From assembly GCF_011397635.1 (NCBI RefSeq), contig NC_064759.1, positions 15,954,428 through 16,018,427 on the forward strand: 64,000 nt of DNA, written 5' to 3'. The notes under the pieces were generated by a model that made no database searches, was not told the origin of the DNA, and saw only the letters and a list, made by a program, of their open reading frames with translations. Made by a program: the position numbers and the translations under genes. Shown here in pieces: positions 1 to 13,679 of the stretch (its first letter is position 1; each line of letters opens with the position of its first letter). The DNA is from Epinephelus fuscoguttatus. Its lineage: Eukaryota > Chordata > Actinopteri > Perciformes > Serranidae.

Positions 1-819
1 GCTGTCAGCGGGGAGACCACTCATGAACCTCCATAACAACGAGGCTGGCCGAAAGGTCGGCGGTTGCAACATCTCACTTTATTCCCCACTTTGTCATCTG
101 TTTGATTTCATGATCTCTACTTATCTTCCCCATCCTCTCATCCTCAGGCCATCCTTCACAACATGCAGGTGGAGTGTAAGTGTCATGGTGTCTCTGGCTC
201 CTGCGAGTTACGGACCTGCTGGAAGGTTATGCCTCCATTCAGGCGCGTTGGTGTGGTGCTCAAAGAACGCTTTGATGGAGCCACGGAGGTATCAGAACAT
301 GCTTCTTTTAGCTCAGCTGGTAACACATGAAGAATTCACATAAGTTGAGGCAGATACTTTCTAGCTCTCTCAACATTTTTCTCCTCTTAGGTTCGCCTGA
401 CTCGTATAGGATCCAGGACAGCTCTGCTCCCCCGAGACCCCCAAGTCAAACCCCCTGCTGCCAGAGACCTTGTGTACCTTGCGCCCTCCCCAGATTTCTG
501 CCATCTTGACCCTGATAACGGTATCCCTGGGACGGCTGGTAGGAGATGTAACGGTAAGACCAACGACAAGACCGTCTCACAGGAAGTTCAGATAATCAAT
601 TGAAACAATTACAGACAATTGATGCCTCTCTTTTCTAAAATGCACCCAGGAACCTCTCGGCTGGCTCCAGACGGCTGCGAGCTGGTGTGCTGCGGGCCAG
701 GGTACAGAGCGGGCCGTGCTGAGGTGGTGCAGCGCTGCTCCTGCAAGTTTTCCTGGTGCTGCTCAGTCCGCTGCCAGCAGTGCAAGAACACAGTCACCAT
801 TCACACCTGCAGAGTCTAA
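1..819 (+). CDS. wnt4b: Wnt4-family secreted signalling protein, C-terminal part (5' end outside window)
   Basis: Four coding exons are visible: 1-55 (cut by the window edge), 148-288, 391-553 and 650-819, with TAA at 817-819. Each junction has GT and AG and the frame is kept throughout. The first piece reads [12 protein letters not shown], the Wnt4 signature before the central exon. It is followed by [13 protein letters not shown], which holds the serine that Wnt proteins carry palmitoleate on. Next come FDGATE and [11 protein letters not shown], and the cysteine-rich tail ends [13 protein letters not shown]. Wnt4 ligands are secreted lipoproteins that bind Frizzled receptors. The match to Wnt4 is clear, but many positions differ from the highly conserved Wnt4 itself. 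Together with the neighbouring cdc42 paralogue, this points to the teleost wnt4b copy that mammals lack. The a/b assignment is inferred from divergence and context; wnt4a has not been excluded by a tree. Confidence 0.93.
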
Positions 820-1540
820 GAGGGCCCAAAATAAGATCAAACCGACCGAACAGAAACCACGAGACAGACACTCCTGAATGCAAGACGGGATAAGGACAAC
901 GTAGACAATAGCAGATTTTAATTCACCCCTATAGCACCAAATTATCTTAAATTCTGGTCTTAATTTGACTCATTTTCAACTGAAGCATTGCGGCCAGAGT
1001 TCAGTTTGAAGATTCTGTTGTAAAAGCTGCAAAATTAGAGCACGTGTTTAAGACAAAAAACAATCACAAGCATCAACAGTAAGTAGGTAGAAAGGTACAA
1101 ACAAAAATCACCTTCAGAGACAGACAGGTGGGCATGCACAGACATGCCCGCACACACATAAACACACTCAACAGTTAATCTCACACTGAACTGACAAAGC
1201 TTTTAAAGCTGAATTTAACCCCAACTAACAGGGAAACACTGCAGCACTGTTTTTGATTTTATGCAAACTATTTGCGTCATAGACTAGCAGGTCTCTGAAC
1301 ATTTACTGTATTTATGTCTTCTTCTCTATTCTGGTTTATTTATTTGTATATCTGAGTTTTTGCTTCACTTCAGCAGCAACATCTTACATAGCAAAAATAA
1401 TGTTTTACTTACAACAGTGTCTGTCTTGTGTTTTGCCCCTCATCTTCATGTGAAACTCTTCTGCATGTTCCTGCACGAGCAGTGCTTTTAGGTCTGTCCA
1501 AGAAGTCTAATAAATATAGTAGTTTGATTCAAAATACCAC
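820..1540 (+). other. wnt4b: wnt4b 3' UTR with poly(A) signal
   Basis: The stretch after the stop codon is AT-rich and has no coding potential. An AATAAA signal lies at 1509-1514 and is followed by a T/G-rich downstream element from about 1541. This gives a 3' UTR of roughly 700 bases. The end point is inferred from the signal only. Confidence 0.65.
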
Positions 1541-1632
1541 AGTATGTGTTTTTTTCTTGTTTCTTATTGACCAGGTGTGTCTCAGGTACTGTAACATGTG
1601 AAATTCCTGACAAACAGGTTAGCTGCAGAATT

Positions 1633-1860
1633 AAAGGTACCCTGTGGAGTTTCTGACCACAAGAGGCAGCAGGTCCCAGTTTAGAGCAGGCCCCTCAGGA
1701 ACTGGAATCTGACATAGTGGCCAAACTGTGGCATTACAACGTCCGGGTGTGTCACATGATGCCATTGGGCCAAAAAGAGTTTTTCCCATAGACTTACTTT
1801 GTGAAAGAGACAAATGTACATTTTTGAGTAACACAACCTCCTGCAAAAATGACTCTTTTC
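1633..1860. repeat. Short interspersed repeat, probable MITE remnant
   Basis: From AAAGGTACCCTGTGGAGTTT onward the sequence resembles a non-autonomous repeat common in teleost genomes. The inner phrase around 1760-1800 (GATGCCATTGGGCC, then CCCATAGACTTAC) is recalled from many fish loci. No terminal repeats or target duplication could be fixed, so the limits and class are uncertain. Confidence 0.4.
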
Positions 1861-1918
1861 TCTATCTGGATTTGATCAATTCAGTGTAATAACATTTTTG
1901 AATACTAGAGTAGTCACA

Positions 1919-2267
1919 GGCGTCATGGTGGTGTGGCGGTTAGCACTGTCGCCTCACAGCAGGAGGGTTCCTGGTTCGATCCTGGGTGTGGGAGCCCTTC
2001 TGTGCGGAGTTTGCATGTTCTCCCCGTGTCAGCATGGGTTTTCTCCGCGTTCTCCAGCTTCCTCCCACAGTCCAAAGACATGTAGGTTAATTGGTGACTC
2101 TAAATTGTTCATAGGTGTGAATGGTTGTCTGTCTCTATGTGTCAGCCCTGCAATAGTCTGGCGACCTGTCCAGGGTGTACCCCACCTCTCGCCCAGTGTC
2201 AGCTGGGATAGGCTACAGCCCCCCTGTGACCCTCAAGAGGATAAGCAGTTAGAAAATGGATGGATGG
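1919..2267 (+). repeat. tRNA-derived SINE, nearly full length
   Basis: The head contains a tRNA-like A box (about 1934-1945, GGCGGTTAGCAC) and a B box (1973-1982, GGTTCGATCC). The body has the familiar teleost phrases GTTTGCATGTTCTCCCC and CCCACAGTCCAAAGACATG, and the 3' end is a short GGAT-type tandem tail. A second, damaged copy lies at 52009-52313. The repeat is transcribed by RNA polymerase III in known families. A reading frame runs through it by chance and is not a gene. Confidence 0.8.
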
Positions 2268-2457
2268 TTTCTGTGTTTGTTTGTTTTTTTTATTTCTGTT
2301 TGAAACCCTTTTTGTAATAGGAGTTGGATTAACCAGTCAGCATGCCTGGAGCGCAGGCCTGCACAGCACATGGTTGAGATTAGAAAGGTGTGTCCTGCCA
2401 CCTATAGTCATTCATAACACCCTTCTCTCACAATGACGTTAATGTGTATCTTTGGAG

Positions 2458-3379
2458 TAGGGAGGAGCAATGAATCGAATTTTATGTTCAGTTATGATTT
2501 TGGCTTCCTGCAATTATGAGAACAAGATTATCAAGATAAAACAAAGATTATTCCACATTCAGTTTCACAATGATGCTCTCATTTTGTCTTGTGTTATAAA
2601 TCCAGTGCACTCCTTTCCTTTACAGCAGTGAGCTCATTGTTACCAACTTGGCAACTTTCTCATGTGATTTAGTAACCTTTCAGACCCTTTAGTTACTTTA
2701 TTTCTTTAAATAACCTGCTGCAGGTGAAGCCTGAGGAGCTCTTATGACATTACAAGGTGGAGCTTTCAGGATGACTAATACATTTTATAAACAATGGCAT
2801 CACCTGAATGTGACATTTATGTTTGTTGAGTGAAACAAACATAGACTGGACGGTAAGTCCTTCACCCCACAGCATTCAGATATCCTCCCTAAAAACAAAT
2901 GCTATGGAGTGTTAATTGCTGCGGATATCTGACCAGTAAAACCGAAAACACACCAAGCAGTGGCAAAGTGCTGCTTGCCACAATGACATTTTTCTGGGGT
3001 AGGGAGGTGTGTTCATGTGCTTCAGGTGGGAAGAAATTCTTTGTAATATAGGTCAACATGTCACAAGACTCTCTTTATTGATTGGCTGCATTGCAGTGTT
3101 CTCTGGCTGCAATTTGCCACTGAAAGCTATACTATCCCCAACTTTTATTTCTGGCACAAAGCGCACAAGACATACAAGAATAATAACCAATGAGCCACCT
3201 ACAGATGTATTATATTTAACGTAACAAAAGAAAAAAACACAATTAAAAGACACTTTTTTAAAAGTTGAGTAAATGCATGATGTTTCCAAAGTCAGTGAGG
3301 AATCGTCTTAAATAACCGTGATCTCATCAGTGACCAAAATAATTGTGATGAGGATTTTTGTCATACTCGAGCAGCCCTA
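2458..3379. mobile_element. Non-autonomous hAT-type DNA transposon
   Basis: The left end begins TAGGGAGGAGC and the right end is the complement, GAGCAGCCCTA, giving imperfect terminal inverted repeats. The element is flanked by an 8-bp direct repeat, CTTTGGAG at 2450-2457 and TTTTGGAG at 3380-3387 (7 of 8 matching). An 8-bp target duplication is the hallmark of hAT transposases. The 922-bp interior has no transposase reading frame, so it must have been moved in trans. It lies between the wnt4b and cdc42-like 3' ends. Confidence 0.75.
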
Positions 3380-3660
3380 TTTTGGAGAGCCACAATTCCA
3401 GCCTTATGTGTAGCTGATGCTGTTATAATGCACACAAGAAGGTGCACATGTACACACACAAGCATTCAGGTTAGATGAAACACAACTGCAGAGGTTGGTA
3501 AAGTGAGTGTGCAGTGCATACAGAGTCCTAAAATCCAGACTGACTGCGAAGATCTGATGTAAACAATGCAGGTTTCAATATATTCAATAGTTGGCCTTGC
3601 TTTAAGAAGGAATCTCCAGAAAAGGAACAGAAACATGAGTCAAAACCGAGACAAACTAAA

Positions 3661-4560
3661 GCCCCGTTTCCACCAAACACTTTTAGTATGGTACCAAAAG
3701 TAACCCTTCAGACATGGTACCTAGACCGTAGTGCTTCCACTGCAAACAGTACTGTTAAATGTGGGTGGGGTTGTTGTCACTCACTGCTCCGTCCAGCACT
3801 CACTGTATTTCCTCATCAGTGGTGACACAGATGGAAGTCTGCACCTTGTTTATCGTCCACAGAACGAGGCTGCGCGCCAACATTTTCAGAACAAAATAAA
3901 ACAGGCTGCAGTGAGAGTCTCTCTCCATGGGTTATTTAAAAATAGTGGGTTTGTGCATTTAGTCCTTCTCAGGCAAGCTCAGGGGTTTAGTGTTGCTGGA
4001 GCCCACAGGAACGATGCTGCAAGTGAGGATTAGAATACATTCTGTCACATATCCTGGCCGAAATTAAAAAATCCACTCATTCCTAAAAGTGGTTGTTATG
4101 TTAAAACTAAAGTGATTCATGTGGAATATATTTAAGGCGTGTCTTCACCTCATGCATTGTGTAACATTACAAGTAAATGTTCCACCTTAAAAGTCAGCGG
4201 CAGTCGGCCCAGTGAATAAGGTTATTTTGACTCCAGCTGCTGCAAGAGGCAGCAAAACATCCTTTTATTTTATAGTTACAGTCTAATAAAACTCTCCACA
4301 GTATGAACAGTGGTTACATTAAACCAGCCACAACTCAGCCCTGAGCAGAGTGACCATCCTCTATTGACCAATCAACAGACTGCAGTGTTCACAGCTCCAC
4401 CTTTTAGTGCCAGATCTGTGTGCTAGGTACCCCAACAGAGGGGGGACCAAAAATGGGGACAGTACGGAACGGTTCCATTGGTACCATCCACAACTTTTCA
4501 CAGTGGAGACAGAAAAAAAGTGTACCAAACTGATCCGTGCTGCTCAGTGTCCCTGAAACA
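3661..4560. repeat. Possible MITE with complementary ends between wnt4b and the cdc42 paralogue
   Basis: Starting with CCCCGTTTCCACCAAACAC, the segment carries GGTACC-containing motifs near both ends (3690-3722 and 4426-4490). Phrases such as CCACTGCAAACAG on the left and CACAGTGGAGAC on the right look partly complementary. It resembles a non-autonomous DNA transposon, but termini and target duplication were not resolved. A 100-codon open frame inside has no recognisable homology. Confidence 0.35.
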
Positions 4561-4597
4561 TACACAACAACAGCTACTGTCCATGTCATTAAACCAT

Positions 4598-5515
4598 TTT
4601 ATTAAAAATATCCTGTGATTACAAACACCCAGAAATTTACTAGCAAAATGTTATCATCTCAATCTCTAGCAGGATTAAGACCTATTCAAAATATTACAAC
4701 TTAATTTGTTATATTATCAATTGCTCAAAGTTGGTAGTCTAGCAATAAAAAAAAAAATCTTGATAAAATAAAAACTCAAGTTTCAAAATGAATAACTGCT
4801 AATTATTTTTCCCAAAACAGAGTCACAGAATTAAAGCAATGTACATCGAAGAAGAACAGGAAAAAGAAAAGAAACTGGTGAAAATGCACTTGGCGTTCCC
4901 AGAAGTCTCTGAGAATTGGAAGAAAGTAACCGTTACAGACGTCTATCTTTGTTTGGAGTGACAATAAATCTCTTGTGCTTTCGTTATTCAATCCAAAAGG
5001 GTCAGAAAAGAACGCAAACAGAGTACCACTTAACATTAAGTTGCCCCTTTGAATGTACTCAGTGAAGTTCATTAAAAAACTTAATGTTAAGAGTGCTTCC
5101 CCATTTAGATTTCCCTACACTGGGTTTAAAAGCCCCAACAGGCCACAATAAGTAAAACACAGAGGAGGTCAAAGGCAACTATATAAAAGAATCTTTCTTT
5201 AAAAAAATGGAGCAACAGTGACAGGCAGGGGGGGCCCGCCCCACCTGAATATTTGAGAGAACACTGCCATTTCTAAAAGCTTTCAGAGATAGGTGACACT
5301 TACTGCATGCTGAGGTTTTGCTCCCTCAGCCTCTTTCAAAGTTTATTTTGAAGGCACAATCAGTGTACACGTTTTAAAATAAGTCTCAATGGCACTGTAC
5401 CTCCTTTCCCCTTTTGTTTTGTCCTTTTTTTTCATAATAGCCATTGATCTTTCTGATGTTTTGATTCACCCCACCTATTTCTCACATCGTTACATCTCTC
5501 GCTGTCGTTGTTCAT
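4598..5515 (-). other. cdc42l: 3' UTR and poly(A) signal of the cdc42 paralogue
   Basis: On the minus strand an AATAAA signal (TTTATT at 4598-4603 on the plus strand) lies about 910 bases beyond the TAG stop. The intervening sequence is AT-rich and non-coding, as expected for a long Rho-family 3' UTR. The end is inferred from the signal. Confidence 0.6.
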
Positions 5516-8563
<3,048 letters not shown>

Positions 8564-8918
8564 CTACGGGGAGGAAGAGAAAACAGAAAACATCAAAAGA
8601 GGGTCGGCAAATGCAGCACAGTGTTGCAGACAGTTAGAGACAGTGCACAGTCAGACGCAGATGGAGGAAGTAACCACACATTTACATCGACAGGCCGGGC
8701 ACCGTTTTGAGTGACAGTCTGACAAAGAGCTACTATAAATATCACTATTTGCACCCATTTTGTGTGGCACAGTGCTGAAAAGTACATTGATTTAAGTACT
8801 GTTCTTAAATATAATTTTGAGGCACTTGTGCTTTACTTGAGTATTGATTTTTTTTTTGTCACTTTATAACATATTTATTCAACATATATAGTTACAAGTT
8901 GGTTACTAGCTAAAATTA

Positions 8919-9410
8919 GCTCTAACGTAACCAGCTACAACATTAAAATGCTGCTTGCACAGCAACGCATCAGTGATAATAACCAAATAATATAATACAC
9001 CACTCAGGAACAGGTGGTTCTGCTAGCAGATGACTACTTCCACGCCACTAAAATGATCCTGAGGCAAGAGCAGATTGATTTAACATATAACACATATTAT
9101 AACGTCATAAAGTTTGATGCATTAATACAATAAGAAGATCAAACTGCACCACAAGTACTTAGAAATAGCTCTAACTTAACCAGCTACAACATTAAAATGC
9201 TGCTTGCACAGCATCAGTAATAATAACTAAATAATATAATACACCACTCAGAAACAGGTGGTTCTGCTACCTACTGAGTAATTTCACGCCACTACAATTA
9301 TCCAGAAGTGAGAGCGGATGGAGATTTAACATATAACAGAAATTATAACTTCATATAGCGTCAGTACAACAAAAAGATTGAACCGCACCGCAGTATTTGA
9401 AGTAGTTTAA
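8919..9410. repeat. Tandem duplication of a ~248-bp unit in the 5' intron of the cdc42 paralogue
   Basis: The block beginning GCTCTAACGTAACCAGCTAC at 8919 recurs at 9167 with only scattered changes. It includes the shared phrases CATTAAAATGCTGCTTGCACAG and ACAGGTGGTTCTGCTA. The two units diverge by perhaps 15 per cent plus small gaps, so the duplication is not recent. No coding content is seen. Confidence 0.7.
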
Positions 9411-11001
9411 CATTTCATTGCTTCTCACATACGTGCACACCGCTATTATATAATACATGGTAGTGTGAAACTCACGTGAGCCATTGTTTGCACTGAATAC
9501 TTTCACTTTTGAAACCTTAAATATGTTAAGCTATTAATGCTTACATACTGTTACCTACTTTGTAAGTAACGTACTAAAAATACCCTCCATCAAGACCAGC
9601 CACAACAATACAACGCTTCTTACATATTAAATATTGTATTTTTTTAAATCCACTAGATTTATTTGACATCTAAATTACAAAATATTTTTCAGTGTGAGAT
9701 TTTACTTACATAAAAATAATGAGCCCAAACTCGGATGCCATTTTATTAGGGATACTTGGCCAAAACTAATGCAGTCTAATATAGCAACCCTGCAATAAAA
9801 CCTACCTTTAATGAAGGTTATAAAGTTAGGTTCTTCTTGAAATGGTTTTAGAGAGATGTTAATTTAACTCTAAGGTCATTTTGGAGGATGCAGTTTGTAG
9901 TGCTGTTGAACTGTACTGTCATACACAAACTTTTTCTCTACTACTATTAGTCTACTCTCATTGACATAAATGGTGAGGGCAAAATGATAGAAACATCTGA
10001 CAGTACAGGAGAGAAAGATTTCAGAAAGATTCCAGCCTTCATATTGTGTGACCTGTCAATTGAAAGGCTCTCAGACTATAATGTGACTCTTAATTGAGAT
10101 TTTATTACATTAAGATGTGCTGAAGCTCAAAGAGCTAATATTAATATAAAACAAGACAGTTCATCTGCTTCAGTTGTGTAATTTCACTGATTATGTCCTA
10201 TAGCTAAAAAGCTAAATTATAAAGTGTACAAGTAGTAAATGTCAGTTATACAGTTTTGATGTACTCCTGATGTTAGTATTATTATTCAGTGGTATTTTAA
10301 GGGGGAAGTAAAGAGAAATATCACCGCTGGCAAAGAAATATAGTAACTCTTGCCATCATTCGTGCTATACTTGTTACTACATGTGTGTGCAAAGCTTATT
10401 GATGACAGTGAATCACTTCCGCGTGGGTAACATACCAAAGATGTTAAAGAAAAAAACGACGGCCTATTAGCCCGATGTAATTTAGAAGCGGATACTGCCC
10501 AACACTTCCGCTAAATAAGCAGCTCATCGGATAAACTGAGGGCTGAAAACTGCTGTAACTTTTAACAATCACTTGAAAAGTAGACACAATGACCAACACA
10601 CAACCCGAGAAGTTAAACCTGAGCCTGATTGTGGCAATTAAGTGATTGTATTAAGTGAGAAAATTAAACGTTACAGCGTGTGCCAGCTGTCAAACAGTTG
10701 CCCCAGTTAGCTAACTTACTAAACTAGTGACAGCTTAATGTTTAACGACAAACACAAGAAAATAATCGCACATCCAGCGGTGATAACTGACAACAACTTC
10801 ATGAACCAGATTGATGTTAGCCAACACTAAATCAAGCTTGGTGGCTCGGGAACTTCACCACTCCGGCAATTTATGAACAAATTAACAAACGGTTTTTCTC
10901 GGTAGAAACGTCGTATTGTTAAGGAGACTTTCCTACATGTGTCCCACAGTGTAATTAACTATAAATAGTTATTTTAGACTGTTTTTTAAAACTCTACTCA
11001 C

Positions 11002-11130
11002 CGTTTTTCTTCGGACAGGTTAGGCGTTGGTTACATCCGGGTTTGAGGGTCGAATTACTTTGTGCGCAGGCGCAGACCAGATGAGCCGCAGACACAGCTG
11101 CGGAATAGAAACACCGCCGCCTGGTGGACA
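11002..11130 (-). promoter_or_regulatory. cdc42l: Promoter and non-coding first exon of the cdc42 paralogue
   Basis: On the minus strand a good splice donor, AACG/GTGAGT, lies at 11002/11001. This suits a non-coding exon that would join the ATG exon at 8563. Just upstream, TGCGCAGGCGCA at 11063-11074 is close to the NRF-1 consensus found in housekeeping promoters, in locally CpG-richer DNA. The transcription start was not determined. Confidence 0.55.
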
Positions 11131-11289
11131 GAAGCGCTCACAGCAGACAGTAAAGCAAAGCAGTAAAAGTACTGATGGGGCAGAAAACAGGCTCCTAGAG
11201 CTATGTTATCATGTATTATTGTGTTATTGTTATTGATAAATTAATTTTTAAGTAGTATTTTATGTTGTAGCTGGTTAAGATGGATCTGA

Positions 11290-11591
11290 TTAGTTTCTTT
11301 TTAAGATTTGGTAGTTTCTAATGAAGTCCCTTCAGTGTCCTCTTTTAAAACTTGTTTAAAACTAATGTTTATAAAATGGCTTTTAACAGATTTTTGCTGA
11401 TTCTGAAATGTTTATTATTTGTCTCTTTTCTTTGTGCCCATTTTAAGCTGCATTTAACTTATTCCAGTCTTGTAACTGCACTTTGTACGTTGATTTTATG
11501 TCTGTAAAGCACTTTGTAAACTTGTTTTTTTAAAAGTGCTATATAAATAAGGTTTTTTATTATTATCATTATTATTATTATTATTACCATC
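11290..11591 (+). repeat. LINE-type 3' end with ATT tail
   Basis: The ending TGTAAAGCACTTTGTAAAC..AAAGTGCTATATAAATAAGG followed by an (ATT)n run at about 11560-11590 is the familiar 3' terminus of teleost non-LTR retrotransposons or their SINE partners. The 5' part is missing. The rest of the interval to 13360, between the cdc42 paralogue and mlf2, is AT-rich with no gene seen. Confidence 0.55.
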
Positions 11592-13359
11592 TATGACACT
11601 ATCAGTGAGTAGAGTTGAGTACTGAGTATATTTGTAAGTTAAATATACTATTTGTCTGCATGACAATCTTACATTCCTCAGAGAAAGATCAGTGTGTCTC
11701 TTCCTGATAATAAGCTGACCTTTGCCCTAATGTTTATGTTGTTGGACGTTAAAGGACCCTCAAATAGTGTTTTATTACATGCACATTTGCAGCAGTTTTA
11801 GTTCTGCTTTTATTTGTTCAGCTTGTTATCATTGGGTATATGCAAGTCTCTGTCTGTGTATGTATGTTTTTGTAATTGTTTTCTGCATGATGTACATACA
11901 CAGTAAATATGCCAAGGGATACTAAGACTACTATAACTCCTTGTCTGTGTCAACACACTCAGCCAATAGAATTTCTGATTATGTGCTTTAATGGCACATC
12001 CAGTGTAATTAAACAAATTTGAAATCAACCAGATTATCACAAACTAAATATTACACAGTGGAACTGGAGCAGGGTCGTCATTATTATGTATTTATAACTA
12101 TCAATATATTATAATTGCAATATAATGATTTTCATAAAAAGAAATAAAAAAAGAATACTATTCTATGACAGGCAACTAGCAAATTTTGGCTAAACATAAT
12201 TATAAACACATGTACAAATTGGCATTATTACTAGTGGTTCTAGTATTACAGTTTACTGCAGTTCTTTGTGTGGTTTGTGTAAGTGGTGCTGTACTGTAAC
12301 AAAACACTGCTTTAAGGCTTATTCAACTAATGTTAATGTCCTCATTATGTCATATTTGTGACATAGTGTCAGCCATTTATGTTGCACTGCATGCGTTATT
12401 CATGTAGACAGCTGTAGCTTTCATTTATTGCATATTTGTACAGTGGACTATATTGCTCTACTTGTTGGCTCCATGGCTACGGCCTTGAGCTGGAGCTGAC
12501 CCTCTGAGGTTCAGGGGCCATGGGGCAGTTGCCCGCTTTAGGACTTGGTAATCCTGCCTCCTGTACTTTATTGATTCCAAGTTGGAAAATTCTTTCATTA
12601 CATTATCAGGCTATTAAGGCATTACACTGGAATGGTAAAAACAAAGTGACACAAATGTCACACTAGAATATCTATAGAATGTAAAATATAAAGAACATAC
12701 CATATCATAATACACTGTGATAAAATAAAATGAAAAATACTAAGTACTAAAAAATACCAAAATATAATATATATTCATGAGATAACATACTACATAAAAC
12801 AAGTGTGCAAATTTGTTTAAGTTTTAATTTTAAGAATGCAATTAGGTAAAGTAGGAGAGAAAGATGTGCATGGTTATTGAAGAGCAAAATAAAGTGAAGT
12901 TTAGTTTAACCATACAGCTGTTATTTCTCTGTTTGACAGTGGTGAGGTGTTGTACAGGATTATTGCTTAGGCCAGGAAAGATTTTCTGTATCTGTCCTTG
13001 TGACAGTGAAGCAGAACCAGTGCTTTAGAGAAAGAGCTCCTCTGTCTGTCCAACAGGTGGTGGAGAGGGTGGTCAGGATTATCCATAATGGATAACAGTT
13101 TGCTCAGTGTCTGTTTCTCAACCACAGCTTTCAGCCTGCATGCTGGATCCCTGTCACACTGTCATGAATTACTGAGAGACTTGAATGGATCTGAGCCAAG
13201 TAACTCTTAGTAAGTTAATTGTGGTGTGATACATTTGTTAAATGTAATGTTTTTATTATATTTTGTTTTATAATATTTTAGAAATGTATTTAGGAATATT
13301 ATAACTCGTGAGGTTATAAAAATAAGTCCAGAAATCCCCTGAGGAAATACTTTATTTTT

Positions 13360-13679
13360 AAGAATACCGAGACCGGAAGTGACGGATGTTAGCTCTGATG
13401 CTAACTTGATGCTTGTGTTGCTTCTCTTTGTCAGAGGACTGACTTCCGTTTTCATGTTTGGTCCAGGTTTCTGGAATTTACTATCTACTGAGACTCTGAG
13501 CCGTCTCTCGCTTTGATAAACAGCAGTTGTGATTTAGTGTTCCGTAGACTGAGGCTATTAAAGGTCCTCCATTTCAGCCTGTAAGAATTTAAGTCCGTCA
13601 TTTCATTTCATCCTTGAAAAACACGACTGTTTACCTAGCTAGCTGGCTAGCATCAGCCAGCTGAGTTAAATCACCTAGC
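13360..13679 (+). promoter_or_regulatory. mlf2: mlf2 promoter and 5' leader
   Basis: An ETS-type site, CCGGAAGT, runs directly into TGACG (13373-13384), and a second inverted ETS core, ACTTCCG, sits near 13442. This pairing is common at TATA-less housekeeping promoters. The leader then leads straight to the ATG at 13680 with no visible intron. The start site is inferred. Confidence 0.45.

Noticed and set aside
1919-2267. tRNA gene suggested by A and B box motifs
   Set aside because: The rest of the sequence is a SINE body with a GGAT tail; there is no cloverleaf of a functional tRNA.
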